Source: Streptomyces sp. NBC_00620
Lineage (GTDB): Bacteria; Actinomycetota; Actinomycetes; Streptomycetales; Streptomycetaceae
DNA length: 64,000 bases
Direction: 5' to 3'
Assembly (NCBI RefSeq): GCF_026341825.1
Contig: NZ_JAPENY010000002.1
Coordinates: forward strand, 1,831,001-1,895,000
Positions 16,193-24,836 of the stretch are shown piece by piece. The notes under the pieces were generated by a model. The model worked only from the letters and a program-made list of their open reading frames with translations. It did not search any database and was not told where the DNA came from. The first letter of the stretch is position 1. Each line of letters opens with the position of its first letter. The translations under genes and the position numbers were made by a program.

Positions 16193-16897
16193 ATGGCACG
16201 TTCGGTGCTGGTCACCGGCGGAAACCGGGGCATCGGCCTGGCCGTCGCCCGGGCGTTCCAGGCGCAGGGCGATGCGGTGGCTGTCACCCACCGCGGCTCC
16301 GGTGCGCCCGAAGGGCTGCTGGGAGTGGAGTGCGACGTCACCGATCCGGACCAGGTGGCGCGGGCGTTCGGTGAGGTGGAGGCCGTACAGGGGCCGGTCG
16401 ACGTGCTGGTGTCGAACGCCGGGATCACCGACGACCGGCTGATGCTGCGGATGACCGACCCGCAGTTCCTGCGGGTGCTCGACACCAACCTGGGCGGTGC
16501 GTTCAGGACCAGCCGGAAGGCGGCCGCGGCAATGCTGCGCAAGCGGCAGGGGCGGGTCGTCTTCATCTCCTCGGTCGCCGGACTGCGCGGCTCCGAGGGG
16601 CAGGCCAACTACGCGGCGAGCAAGGCCGGGCTGGTCGGCCTTGCCCGATCGCTGGCGCGCGAGCTCGGCTCGCGGGGCATCACCGTCAACGTGGTCGCGC
16701 CGGGTCTGGTGGAGACCGACATGACCGCGAAGCTGCCCGAGGCACGGCGGGCACAGATGATCGGGGACGTACCGCTGGGCCGGATCGCCGACCCCGCAGA
16801 GATCGCGTCCGCGGTGGTCTGGCTCGCCTCGCCCGGGGCGTCCTATGTGACCGGCGCCGTCATCCCCGTCGACGGAGGCCTCGGCATGGGGCACTGA
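16193..16897 (+). CDS. 3-Oxoacyl-ACP reductase (FabG-like ketoreductase)
   Basis: This 234-residue short-chain dehydrogenase reduces beta-keto groups on the ACP-bound chain. It has the NADPH motif TGGNRGIG (residues 8-15), NAG at about 75, and the catalytic Ser127-Tyr140-Lys144 set (FISSVAG and NYAASKAG). The C-terminus DGGLGMGH is standard for FabG. It is one of two ketoreductases in the cluster, which could serve different polyene chains. I chose ATG 16193 (MARSVLVTGGN); an upstream ATG at 16151 would add a Gly/Pro-rich stretch outside the fold. A shared terminator separates it from the convergent LLM gene. Confidence 0.88.
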   Translation: MARSVLVTGGNRGIGLAVARAFQAQGDAVAVTHRGSGAPEGLLGVECDVTDPDQVARAFGEVEAVQGPVDVLVSNAGITDDRLMLRMTDPQFLRVLDTNLGGAFRTSRKAAAAMLRKRQGRVVFISSVAGLRGSEGQANYAASKAGLVGLARSLARELGSRGITVNVVAPGLVETDMTAKLPEARRAQMIGDVPLGRIADPAEIASAVVWLASPGASYVTGAVIPVDGGLGMGH

Positions 16898-16922
16898 CCC
16901 CGGCCACCGTGACCGCAAACAG

Positions 16923-16962
16923 CTGATCCGCCGTCAGGAGGCCTCTCCTGGCGGCGGATCAG
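16923..16962. terminator. Bidirectional terminator
   Basis: 18-bp arms (CTGATCCGCC... at 16923-16940 and 16945-16962) with one G-T-type mismatch and a GCCT loop lie between the convergent ketoreductase (stop 16897) and LLM oxidoreductase (stop 16979). Confidence 0.85.
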
Positions 16963-16978
16963 TCTTGTCGGGGCCGTG

Positions 16979-18103
16979 CTACTGGCCCGCGCCCTGCCTG
17001 GCGAAGAACGCCCGGGCCTGCTCGCCCGTCCACTCGTAGGAGTCGGTGACGCCGCGGAGCGCGCCGTTGAAATGGGGAGCCACAAAGCGGGCGAGCAGCT
17101 CGAAGCTCCGCTTCATCTGCTCCCGCTGCGCCCAGTCCATGACGGTGACAAGGAGCCGGCCGAAGCCACCAGTGGCCTCCTGGATGTCCCGGACGGCCTG
17201 GACGCACTCGTCGACCGAGCCGATGATCGCGCTGCGCCGGTCGATCGCCTCCTCCAGCGCCTTGCGGGCCTCCGCACGGGAGTGCACCGGCGGTGCGCCG
17301 ACCAGAGCCCAGTACTCGTTGCGGTAGCGCATCCAGCCGTCGACGATCTCGTCCAGTGCCTGGGAACGGCTCTCCGACACGTGCACGGCCAGCGTCACCC
17401 GCCAGTCGGCCCGGTCGATCGTGCGGCCGTGCTCGGCCGCCGCCTCCTCCGCGTGCTGCCACTGGCCGACGAGGTCGCCGATCTGGCTGCCAGGGCGGGG
17501 CGGGATACCGAAGGAGATCGGGCTGATCCCGTGCTGGCCCGCAAGGCGCATACCGAACGGGGAGGTGGCACTGGACACCGCCAGCGGCAGCCCGGTCTTC
17601 GCGTACGGACGCAACTGGAGCCGTGCGTCGCGGAGTTCGAACCAGTCGGTGCGGGCGGTGACCGGCTTCTCGCCGTCCAGCAGCTGAAGGATCACCTCCA
17701 GCGACTCCGCCGTGCGCCGACGCGTGTCCGCCGGGTCGATGCCGAGGAAGTGCATGTCCGAGGGGATGGAGCCGGCTCCGACGCCGAGGGTGAACCGTCC
17801 CCGGGTCAGCTGGTCCAGCTGTACGGCCCGCGAGGCGACCATGAACGGGTGGTGGTACGGCAGGCTGACCACCCCGGTGCCGAGCCTGATGTGCCGGGTG
17901 CGCTCGGCCGCGGTGGCGATGAACAACTCGGGCGAGCTGACGGTTCCCCAGCCGGCCGAGTGGTGCTCGCCGACCCAGAGTTCGTCGAAGCCGAGTTGGT
18001 CGAGCCACTCGGCCAGCTCGAGGTCCCGCCACAGCGACAGGGCCGGGTCCTCGCCCAGCGGGTGAAGGGGTGAAAGGAAGGCGCCGAAGCCCATCCGGTC
18101 CAA
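16979..18103 (-). CDS. LLM-class flavin-dependent oxidoreductase
   Basis: This 374-residue protein belongs to the bacterial luciferase-like (LLM) family. It has a TIM-barrel start (GFGAFLSPLHPLGEDPALSL), FDELWVGEHHSAGWG, IRLGTGVVSLPYHHPFMVA and GRFTLGVGAGSIPSD. These enzymes use free reduced FMN or F420 for hydroxylations or other oxidations. It is the last gene of the minus-strand operon starting with griI, so it probably tailors the product. TTG 18103 has a well-placed GAGGAG; ATG 18094 is an alternative. The flavin reductase at 15562 could serve it. I know of no fixed counterpart in the described manumycin-type clusters. Confidence 0.75.
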   Translation of the reverse strand: MDRMGFGAFLSPLHPLGEDPALSLWRDLELAEWLDQLGFDELWVGEHHSAGWGTVSSPELFIATAAERTRHIRLGTGVVSLPYHHPFMVASRAVQLDQLTRGRFTLGVGAGSIPSDMHFLGIDPADTRRRTAESLEVILQLLDGEKPVTARTDWFELRDARLQLRPYAKTGLPLAVSSATSPFGMRLAGQHGISPISFGIPPRPGSQIGDLVGQWQHAEEAAAEHGRTIDRADWRVTLAVHVSESRSQALDEIVDGWMRYRNEYWALVGAPPVHSRAEARKALEEAIDRRSAIIGSVDECVQAVRDIQEATGGFGRLLVTVMDWAQREQMKRSFELLARFVAPHFNGALRGVTDSYEWTGEQARAFFARQGAGQ

Positions 18104-18113
18104 TTGAGGCTCC

Positions 18114-18851
18114 TCACAAGGTCGTTGACGTACTCGATGACAGGTCGCAGGCGGTGCAGAGCTCGACCAGCGGGGCCAGCCAGCCGTACGCGGGCCACTG
18201 CGGCACGGTCGGCTCCGCGGCGGGCAACCCCGGCGAACCGTCCGCGCTCCCGCGGCGCAGCAGCAGCGCCACGGCGGCGTCGCCCTGCGGCAGCGGCCCG
18301 AACAGCCGTGCCGAGCCCACGCGTTCGCGCACCCAGTCGACGCGCTCATTGGCCGCGGTCTCGACGCCGATCACCAGCACCTGCTCCACCTCCTCCTCGT
18401 CCAGCAGGAGGTCCGCCAGCTGCAGCGCCTCGGCGGCCGGGTCCGTGCCCGCCGAGATACAGCTGATGGGGCCGGTGATGCCGTACCGCTTGGTCAGATG
18501 GCCGAGGATCGACGTGGTCACCGACTGGAAGAACAGCAGCGGGCTGTGCACCTGGCCCGCGACCAGCCGCTGGGTCGCGACGTCGGACGTGGTGGTGTCG
18601 CCGTAGGTGGTGGCCAGCACGATGGCGGTCCGCCCGGGGCGGCCCGCGGTCAGATCGTGCTCGGTCCCCGGATCGCCGAGACAGGCGCCGGCGACCTCGG
18701 CGACCAGCGGGCTGAACCGCGACAGCACAAAGCCCGGAACATTGGGCAGTTCGGCGGGCGCGGCGCCGGGCAGGCCGTCGGCGGCCTCCCCCCAGGGCGC
18801 CCGGCAGGCCGCCGCCACGATCGAGCGCGGCTGTGCGAGCAGCGTGGTCAT
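18114..18851 (-). CDS. Short ketosynthase-like protein, N-terminal domain only
   Basis: The 245-residue product resembles the N-terminal half of a beta-ketoacyl synthase (FFQSVTTSILGHLTKRYGIT followed by GPISCISAGTDPAAEALQLA). In alignment the nucleophile position falls on Ser, with a Cys two residues earlier, and the protein ends before both catalytic His motifs. It therefore cannot be a normal condensing enzyme. Comparable short KS-like proteins occur in aryl-polyene and related type II clusters and may act as a partner or chain-length subunit. It lies 54 bp after the full KS at 18906 in the same operon. Confidence 0.65.
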   Translation of the reverse strand: MTTLLAQPRSIVAAACRAPWGEAADGLPGAAPAELPNVPGFVLSRFSPLVAEVAGACLGDPGTEHDLTAGRPGRTAIVLATTYGDTTTSDVATQRLVAGQVHSPLLFFQSVTTSILGHLTKRYGITGPISCISAGTDPAAEALQLADLLLDEEEVEQVLVIGVETAANERVDWVRERVGSARLFGPLPQGDAAVALLLRRGSADGSPGLPAAEPTVPQWPAYGWLAPLVELCTACDLSSSTSTTL

Positions 18852-18905
18852 GCGATTCCTTTCAGGGTGCGGACGCGGAACACGGCGGTGACGTGGAGAC
18901 GCCGC

Positions 18906-20099
18906 TCACGCCCGCTTCAGGACAAGTGCCGCGTTCACCCCGCCGAACGCGGCGTTGAGGGAGAGCGCGTGCGTGACGGCAGCACGGCGGGCCTCGCGCG
19001 GCACGTAGTCCAGGTCGCAGCCGGGGTCCGGCTCCTGGTAGCCGACCGTGGGCGGCAGGATGCCGTCGCGGAGCGCGAGCAGCGTGATCACCGCCTCCAC
19101 GGCCCCGGTGGCCTCGAGCATGTGTCCGGTGCTGCCCTTCGTCGAGCTCACCGGGACGGCCGGCGCGTGCGCGCCGAAGATCCCGTGCAGCGCCGCCGTT
19201 TCCGCGACATCGTTCAGCGGGGTGCCGGTGCCGTGCGCGTTGACGTACCCGATCCGCTCGGGCGCCAGCCCCGCGCTGCGCAGCGCGGCGCGGGCGGCCC
19301 GGGCCAGCCCCTCACCCCGCGGGTGCGGCTTGATGACGTGGTACGCGTCGGCGGCCATGCCCCAGCCCGCCACCTCGGCGAGCACCTCGGCACCGCGTGC
19401 CCGTGCGCGCTCGGCCGACTCCAGGACCAGCACGGCCGCGCCGTCGCCCTGGAGAAGACCCGCCCGGCCCGCCGCGAACGGCCGGACGACACCCTTCCGG
19501 CTCAGCGCCTTGCCGGAGTCGAACTTCGCGAACACATCCTCGGTGACCAGGTACGCGCCGCCGCAGACCACCGTGTCGGCCGCCCCACGCCTGATCAGCG
19601 CGGCGCCGTGCGCGATCGCGTTGGTCGAGGCGACGCAGGCGTTGACGAAGGCGAGCCGCGGACCGTCCAGGCCGAAGGCCTCGCCGATGCCGTGCGGCAG
19701 CCGGGCAGGCATGCTGTCCAGCGTCCGCCGGTCCCCGGGGTCCCGGCCCGCCGCCATGTCCGTCCAGAAGGACCGGCTCGCGGAGTGATCGCCGTTGGTG
19801 CCGAGGAGCACCGGCGCACCCGTCGCCTCGGTGCCCGCCATCCGCAGCGCCTCCGCGGTGCACGCGTGCAGCACTTCGGCCTGCGTGGGGGTGTAGCCGG
19901 GCTTGACCGGTACCCCGGGGATCTCGGGCCCGTGGCCTTCGTAGGTGGCGGCTTGCTTCGCGTGGAAGGGGGTGGTGTCGAAGCGGGTGACCGGGACGAA
20001 CCCCGGCCGGCCCGCGAAGACGCCCTCGCGCAGTGCCTCGGCGCCGAAGCCGAAGGCGGTGAGTACTCCGTAACCGGTGATCGCCACCTCAGGACGCAT
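18906..20099 (-). CDS. Beta-ketoacyl-ACP synthase (KS) of the polyene PKS
   Basis: This 397-residue condensing enzyme has a complete Cys-His-His triad: Cys155 in VNACVAST, His289 in NAHGTGTPLND and His326 in KGSTGHMLEATG. It is a FabF-like KS that can work without a CLF or pair with the short KS-like protein downstream. Its operon also contains two ACPs and the griI-like 3,4-AHBA gene, so it may extend the aryl-primed (lower) chain; this is inferred from context. I chose ATG 20099 (MRPEVAITGYG), which overlaps the end of the ACP gene; an upstream ATG at 20117 is less typical. Confidence 0.87.
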   Translation of the reverse strand: MRPEVAITGYGVLTAFGFGAEALREGVFAGRPGFVPVTRFDTTPFHAKQAATYEGHGPEIPGVPVKPGYTPTQAEVLHACTAEALRMAGTEATGAPVLLGTNGDHSASRSFWTDMAAGRDPGDRRTLDSMPARLPHGIGEAFGLDGPRLAFVNACVASTNAIAHGAALIRRGAADTVVCGGAYLVTEDVFAKFDSGKALSRKGVVRPFAAGRAGLLQGDGAAVLVLESAERARARGAEVLAEVAGWGMAADAYHVIKPHPRGEGLARAARAALRSAGLAPERIGYVNAHGTGTPLNDVAETAALHGIFGAHAPAVPVSSTKGSTGHMLEATGAVEAVITLLALRDGILPPTVGYQEPDPGCDLDYVPREARRAAVTHALSLNAAFGGVNAALVLKRA

Positions 20100-20370
20100 G
20101 CCGGGCCTCCGTCCCACTGGCCGCGCTCGCCCCGCCGGCCCCGTCCGGCAGCAGCCGGACCAGGTTGCGGTGCAGCGAGCCGATCGTGTCGCTCGCGGCC
20201 AGCTCGTCCTCGTCCTCGGGACCGACGACGATCCCGTGGCGTTCGTCGAGCAGGTGGACCAGCCAGACGAAGGTCAGGGAATCGAGGGCGAGTTCGGTCC
20301 CGGTGTCCCAGTCCTCGAGCAGCTGACCGCTGTCGCGCAGCAGCTGTGCCACATCGGTTTCGGTGATCAC
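20089..20370 (-). CDS. Acyl carrier protein
   Basis: This 93-residue ACP has the phosphopantetheine attachment Ser31 in ELALDSLTFVWL, helical flanks and a 20-residue Ala/Gly-rich C-terminal extension. It overlaps the next ACP gene at its start (ATGA at 20367-20370) and the KS gene at its end, so all three are translationally coupled. DSLTF is a slight departure from the usual DSL(D/S) consensus. It probably carries intermediates for the KS encoded just downstream. Confidence 0.85.
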   Translation of the reverse strand: MITETDVAQLLRDSGQLLEDWDTGTELALDSLTFVWLVHLLDERHGIVVGPEDEDELAASDTIGSLHRNLVRLLPDGAGGASAASGTEARHAS

Positions 20371-20645
20371 TGGGCCGCGCTGCCCGCCGCAAGCGCCGAC
20401 CGCCGGTCGACGACCGCGTCCACGAACCGGCCGAGGTTCGGGACCAGTTGCGGTTCGAGGTCCTCCTCGGGCAGGTCGATGCCGTACTCACCCTCGAGCT
20501 GCAGCACCAGCTCGATCATGGCGAGCGACTCGAGCCCCAGCCCTTCCTCGCCGAGCGGGAGGCCGTCCTCGACCTGCGCGGGCAGCGGGAGATTGATGAC
20601 GTCCCTGATCACCGTCAGGATGAACTCTCGGGTCTCTTCATGCAT
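20367..20645 (-). CDS. Acyl carrier protein
   Basis: This 92-residue ACP has the attachment Ser40 in GLGLESLAMIEL and an acidic helix III (PEEDLEPQLVPNLGRFVDAV). ATG 20645 (MHEETREFIL) is the family-like start; a longer frame from 20687 is unlikely. It is the second gene of the griI operon, with a downstream ATGA overlap to the next ACP. Two adjacent carriers may divide starter loading (3,4-AHBA) from chain extension, which is an inference. Confidence 0.87.
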   Translation of the reverse strand: MHEETREFILTVIRDVINLPLPAQVEDGLPLGEEGLGLESLAMIELVLQLEGEYGIDLPEEDLEPQLVPNLGRFVDAVVDRRSALAAGSAAQ

Positions 20646-20740
20646 GGCGTCTCCGTACGTGGTTGTCCGGCCCGATGGGCCGGGCATGGCTGTTGATCCT
20701 GCTCACCGCGGTCCGCCTGACGGCAGGCCCGCAGGGCCGC

Positions 20741-21556
20741 TCAGCGGACCGGGACCCGCTGGACCGCGCCGAGCCGCTCGGTGAGCCGCGGGGTCTCGTG
20801 CACCGCGGCCGACAGGGTGCGGATCACGCTTGCGGGCGTGCTGCTCTCGAAGAAGCTGCGTCCGACCGCGAGACCGCTGCAGCCCGCCGCGATCACACCG
20901 GCGGCGTAGTTGGCCAGGTCGGCGTCGCTCCTGCTCGGGCCGCCGGCGACCAGTACCGGGATCGGGCAGCTCTCGACGACCTCCGACATCCGCTCCAGCG
21001 GCGCCGACCAGGTGGTCTTCACCATGGAAGCGCCAAGGTCCGCCGCCACGTTGACGACGTGCGAGAGCAGCCGGGGGTCGTGCGGGTCGGTGATCCGCGG
21101 CCCCCTCGGGTACACCATGGCCAGCAGCGGCATACCCCACCGCCGGCAGGCGTCGGCCACCGAGCTGAGATCCGTCAGCTGCCGGCTCTCGGTGTCGGAG
21201 CCGATGTTGACGTGCACACTCACCGCGTCCGCGCCGAGCTGGATCGCCTCTTCGACGTCGCCGACCAGAACCTTGGCGTCGACGTCGGTGGCGTGGGACG
21301 TGCTCGCGCTCAGATGCACGATCAGTGCGCAGTCGCGGAGCAGCCCCGGATCGACGGTTGCCGCGCGCCCCTTGTGCACCACGATGGCGTCCGCGCCGCC
21401 CGCCACCGCCGTGCGGACCAGCCCGTTGAAGTCTCTGGCGGCGACGATGGGACCGTCTCCCACCGAATGGTCCATCGGCACGAACAGATAACGCCCGTCG
21501 CTGTGCCGGGACAGCCGTGACAGGCGCAGCGCCATACCACCGGACCTTGCTGTCAT
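20741..21556 (-). CDS. griI: DhnA-type aldolase, 3,4-AHBA biosynthesis (GriI-like)
   Basis: This 271-residue class I aldolase belongs to the DhnA/fructose-bisphosphate aldolase family. Key segments are RYLFVPMDHSVGDGP, ADAIVVHKG, DAVSVHVNIGSDTE, MVKTTWSAP (with the likely Schiff-base Lys) and VLVAGGPSRSDADL. In grixazone biosynthesis GriI condenses aspartate semialdehyde with dihydroxyacetone phosphate to a C7 amino sugar-like product, which GriH cyclises to 3-amino-4-hydroxybenzoate. The griH-like gene is divergent at 21851, completing the pair. ATG 21556 has a GAGGGG ribosome binding site. It is the first gene of a six-gene minus-strand operon. Confidence 0.9.
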   Translation of the reverse strand: MTARSGGMALRLSRLSRHSDGRYLFVPMDHSVGDGPIVAARDFNGLVRTAVAGGADAIVVHKGRAATVDPGLLRDCALIVHLSASTSHATDVDAKVLVGDVEEAIQLGADAVSVHVNIGSDTESRQLTDLSSVADACRRWGMPLLAMVYPRGPRITDPHDPRLLSHVVNVAADLGASMVKTTWSAPLERMSEVVESCPIPVLVAGGPSRSDADLANYAAGVIAAGCSGLAVGRSFFESSTPASVIRTLSAAVHETPRLTERLGAVQRVPVR

Positions 21557-21850
21557 GATCCACCCCTCGTCACCTGGAAGTCTGATTCGGTGACCGAGTC
21601 TCACCCCGCGCGCGGCCGCCGCTACCCCTCGAACGGAGTGCCTCTGCGAGTGCGCGCGGCGGCGCCGATCGAGGTACCCGACCGGCCAGCCCCCGCCCTC
21701 CGTCCGACCGCCCATCGAGCAGCCCTTTCGCGGCTGTTGGGCCGTGGGTCCGCGCTGACATCGTGCTGATCGGGAAGTCCGGCCGGGGTACGCCGCCGGC
21801 CCGGTACGCCTCCGGCAGCGGTACGCCGGAAACAGCCACTCAGCGTAGGG
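21557..21850. promoter_or_regulatory. Bidirectional promoter region between griI-like and griH-like genes
   Basis: These 294 bp drive the two main biosynthetic operons in opposite directions (3,4-AHBA aldolase/ACP/KS to the left; cyclase/ligase/dehydratases to the right). I see no strong inverted repeat. It is a natural target for the SARP or LuxR regulator, but no regular direct-repeat array was found by eye. Confidence 0.5.
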
Positions 21851-22978
21851 ATGGTCAACGTGAAGTTCGCCTGGATCGACATCCGTTCCGTCGAGAAGAA
21901 CCAGCGGGAGGCGGTGGTGGACGCGGCGATCCACGCCGGTCTCGCCGGGTTCGTCGACGACCGCCTGGAGCTGCTGGCCACTCTGCCGCCGACCGTGCAG
22001 AAGGTACTGCTCGCCGCTCCGGACGCGACACTGCCCCCGGAGGCGGCCGATGTCGCCGACGTCGTCCTCACCGCGGTCCGCACGACCGCCGAGCTGGACA
22101 AGCTGAAGCTGGTGGCTGCCGAGGCCCCGGCGCGGCACGGCGCGTTCGTCGACGTCGTCGACGACCCGTCGCTCCGGCTCGCCTGCGCGGCCGCACAGGA
22201 GCTGGAGCACACGGTGGTGAAGTTCCGCGACCCCACCAAGATCCCGCTGGAGATCGTGATCGCCGCCGCCGACAAGAGCCCCGGCCGGCTCATCTGCGAG
22301 GCCGGTGACCTGGAAGAGGCCGGCATCATCGTGGACGTACTGGAGAAGGGCTCGGACGGGCTGCTGCTCGCGCCCAAGGACGCCAACGACATCTTCGGTC
22401 TGAACGCCCTGCTCCAGTCCTCGACCCAGGACCTCGAACTGTCCACGCTGACAGTGGAGTCGATCGAGCACAACGGTCTCGGCGACCGGGTGTGCGTCGA
22501 CACCTGCACCCACTTCGAGAAGGACGAGGGCATCCTGGTCGGCTCGTACGCCCACGGCTTCGTGCTGTGCGTCAGCGAGACCCACCCGCTGCCCTACATG
22601 CCCACGCGGCCCTTCCGGGTGAACGCCGGTGCGCTGCACTCGTACGTCATGGGCGCCGACAACCGCACCAACTACCTCAGTGAGCTCAAGGCCGGCAGCA
22701 CCGTCCTCGGTGTGACGGCGGACGGCCGCACCCGGCGGATCGTGGTCGGCCGGGTCAAGCTCGAATCCCGCCCGCTGCTGACCGTCAGGGCCAAGTCCGA
22801 GGAGGGCGTCGAGGTCAGCCTGACGCTGCAGGACGACTGGCACGTGCGGGTGCTCGGTCCCGGCGCCGCCGTACTGAACTGCACCGAGCTCAAGCCCGGC
22901 GACAAGCTGCTCGGCTACATCGCCACCGACAAGCGTCATGTCGGCTGGCCTGTGGGCGAGTTCTGCATCGAGAAGTGA
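21851..22978 (+). CDS. griH: 3-Dehydroquinate synthase II-type cyclase, 3,4-AHBA synthase (GriH-like)
   Basis: The 375-residue protein matches the archaeal-type DHQ synthase II family to which GriH belongs. It has KFAWIDIRSVEKNQREAVVD at the N-terminus, VVKFRDPTKIPLEI, and the C-terminal RPFRVNAGALHSYVMGADNR, TNYLSELKAG and ITDKRHVGW-like segments. With GriI it forms 3-amino-4-hydroxybenzoate, the mC7N precursor and starter of the lower chain in manumycin-type compounds. It heads a plus-strand operon with ligase, dehydratase and thioesterase genes. The next frame begins at its stop codon. Confidence 0.93.
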   Translation: MVNVKFAWIDIRSVEKNQREAVVDAAIHAGLAGFVDDRLELLATLPPTVQKVLLAAPDATLPPEAADVADVVLTAVRTTAELDKLKLVAAEAPARHGAFVDVVDDPSLRLACAAAQELEHTVVKFRDPTKIPLEIVIAAADKSPGRLICEAGDLEEAGIIVDVLEKGSDGLLLAPKDANDIFGLNALLQSSTQDLELSTLTVESIEHNGLGDRVCVDTCTHFEKDEGILVGSYAHGFVLCVSETHPLPYMPTRPFRVNAGALHSYVMGADNRTNYLSELKAGSTVLGVTADGRTRRIVVGRVKLESRPLLTVRAKSEEGVEVSLTLQDDWHVRVLGPGAAVLNCTELKPGDKLLGYIATDKRHVGWPVGEFCIEK

Positions 22979-22995
22979 CGGAGGCGGACAGCGCA

Positions 22996-24405
22996 ATGGC
23001 TTCACCGACGGATTTCGACTCCTGGCTCGCGGCATGCCTGTCCGACACCGACCGCGACGCCGAGCTCTGGGCCCATGGCGAACAGGAGGTGACACGCGAG
23101 CGGTTGCGGTACGAGACCGGTCGCGCGGCCGGCCGGCTGGCAGCCCACGGCATCCGCGCAGGCAGTACCGTGGCCGTTCAACTGCCGCCCGGTTTCACCC
23201 TGTTGTGGTCGGTGTTCGCCCTGTGGAGTTCGGGCGCGCAGGTCATGCTGCTCGATCCGCGGCTGACCCGGGCGGAGACCACCCGGCTGATCGAGGTGTG
23301 CGAGCCGCAGTTCCATCTCACCTCGGGCGAGGAACCCCTGCGGGTGGCCGCGTTCCGGGACGAGTGCGAGGTGGTGGTGGAGTCCCGCCCGCAGGGGCGT
23401 GCGGCCACCACCGGGCACCGGCTCGTGCAGTTCAGCTCCGGTTCCACGGGTCTGCCCAAGGTGATCGGCCGCACCGGGAAATCGCTGCTGGCCGAGATCG
23501 ACCGCTTCGCCCACCTCGCGGACATGCCTCGGCCCGGCGAGAGCGTGTTGCTGCTCAGCTCCCTGGTGCACTCCTTCGGGCTGATCGGCGGCGTGCTGCA
23601 CGCGCTGAACACCGGCGTGGCCCTGCACTTCGCCCGCCGGCCGCACCGCAACGAGCTGCTCCGGATCCTGGTGGACCGTCATGTCGCCGCGGTGTTCGGC
23701 GTCCCGGCGCACTTCGATCTGCTGAGCCGGATCGAGGGGCCCGCCGTGCCGGCCACGCTGCGGCTCGCGGTCTCCGGCGGGGAGATCCTGCCCGCCGAGA
23801 TCTACCAGCGCTTCGAGGAGCGGTATGGCGTACGCATAGGCCAGGCGTACGGCATGACCGAGACGGGCATCATCGCGACCGATCTGACCGGGGCGTACCC
23901 GCCGCCGGCCGTCGGTGTTCCGGCGCCGGGGGTCCGCACCGTGATCAAGGACGGCACCCTTCGGGTCAGCCTTCCGGAGAACCCCTATCTGCACGGGGAC
24001 CACGAAAGCCGTTTCGTGGGCGGCTGGCTCAACACCCATGACCTGTGCACGGCCGGGCCGGACACCGGAGTCCTGGAGATCACCGGCCGCGTCGACTCGG
24101 TGGTCGCGATCGGCGGGCTGAAGGTCGATCTGACCGAGGTGGAGTCGGTTCTGACCTCACACGCGGCCGTCACCGAGGCGGTGGTGGTCTACGGGGACGC
24201 GATCGAGGCCCATCTGGTCGTGTCCGGCCGGGTGTCCAACGCCGAGCTGCTCGCCTGGTGCCGCGAACAGCTCAGCCCGTACAAGATCCCCAAGGCCTTC
24301 CACTTCCCGGCCGTGCTGCCGCGCACCTCCAACGGCAAGCTGATCCGCAACCGTGAACTGCTGCACGCGGCAAGGGAACGGCAGCGGCAGGTGGTGGCCC
24401 GGTGA
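22996..24405 (+). CDS. Adenylate-forming ligase, probable 3,4-AHBA activation
   Basis: This 469-residue ANL enzyme has VQFSSGSTGLPKVIGR (P-loop), the GQAYGMTETG motif, ITGRVDSVVAIGGLKVDLTE (hinge) and the catalytic Lys in RTSNGKLIRN. It is shorter than the two C5N ligases and follows griH in the same operon, so it probably adenylates 3,4-AHBA and loads it onto an ACP. Substrate choice is inferred from context. ATG 22996 lies 11 nt after GGAGG; a GTG at 22975 overlapping the griH stop is the alternative. Its end overlaps the next gene (GTGATCG). Confidence 0.8.
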   Translation: MASPTDFDSWLAACLSDTDRDAELWAHGEQEVTRERLRYETGRAAGRLAAHGIRAGSTVAVQLPPGFTLLWSVFALWSSGAQVMLLDPRLTRAETTRLIEVCEPQFHLTSGEEPLRVAAFRDECEVVVESRPQGRAATTGHRLVQFSSGSTGLPKVIGRTGKSLLAEIDRFAHLADMPRPGESVLLLSSLVHSFGLIGGVLHALNTGVALHFARRPHRNELLRILVDRHVAAVFGVPAHFDLLSRIEGPAVPATLRLAVSGGEILPAEIYQRFEERYGVRIGQAYGMTETGIIATDLTGAYPPPAVGVPAPGVRTVIKDGTLRVSLPENPYLHGDHESRFVGGWLNTHDLCTAGPDTGVLEITGRVDSVVAIGGLKVDLTEVESVLTSHAAVTEAVVVYGDAIEAHLVVSGRVSNAELLAWCREQLSPYKIPKAFHFPAVLPRTSNGKLIRNRELLHAARERQRQVVAR

Positions 24406-24836
24406 TCGACCGCGACTTCGTGGGTGCCGTCCTGGCCCCGTACACCGTCGCGGTGGAGCGCGACCGGCTGCGCCGCTATGCCGCAGCGGTCGGGCTCCCC
24501 GGCGCGGTGTTCACCGACGAGACGGCGGCGCGGGCGGCCGGGCACCCCGATCTGCCCGTGCCGCCCGCGCTCCTCGCCGGTCTCGAGCGGCAGGAGCCGG
24601 GTGACTTCCTGGCCGACCTGGGGGTGCGGCTGAGCGATGTGCGCCATGTCGAGCAGGGGTTCGTCCATCACCGGACGGTGTACGCCGGAGATCTGCTCAC
24701 CTTCGCGCCGGTGATCACCGACATCCGTACGCGGCGCGGGCTCGACTTCGTCGTCCGTGACACGGCGGTCACCCGCGACGACGGGCTGGTCGCCGAGCTC
24801 CACCAGGTCATCCTCGTACAGCCAGGAGGGAAGTGA
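24402..24836 (+). CDS. MaoC-like dehydratase subunit, non-catalytic half
   Basis: The 144-residue protein has the fold of the N-terminal MaoC/FAS1-type dehydratase domain (VERDRLRRYAAAVGLPGAVF, VPPALLAGLE, GFVHHRTVYAGDLLTFAPVI) but lacks the D-x-N-P-x-H active-site motif found in its neighbour. The start overlaps the ligase gene by 4 bp, and its TGA overlaps the ATG of the catalytic subunit. It probably forms a heterodimeric hot-dog dehydratase that makes the polyene double bonds, like the paired dehydratases of other polyene type II PKS systems. Confidence 0.75.
   Translation: MIDRDFVGAVLAPYTVAVERDRLRRYAAAVGLPGAVFTDETAARAAGHPDLPVPPALLAGLERQEPGDFLADLGVRLSDVRHVEQGFVHHRTVYAGDLLTFAPVITDIRTRRGLDFVVRDTAVTRDDGLVAELHQVILVQPGGK

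Noticed and set aside
20741..23095. 784-codon minus-strand frame including the griI-like gene
   Set aside because: Only the 271 codons from ATG 21556 match the aldolase and have a ribosome binding site; the rest is opposite griH.
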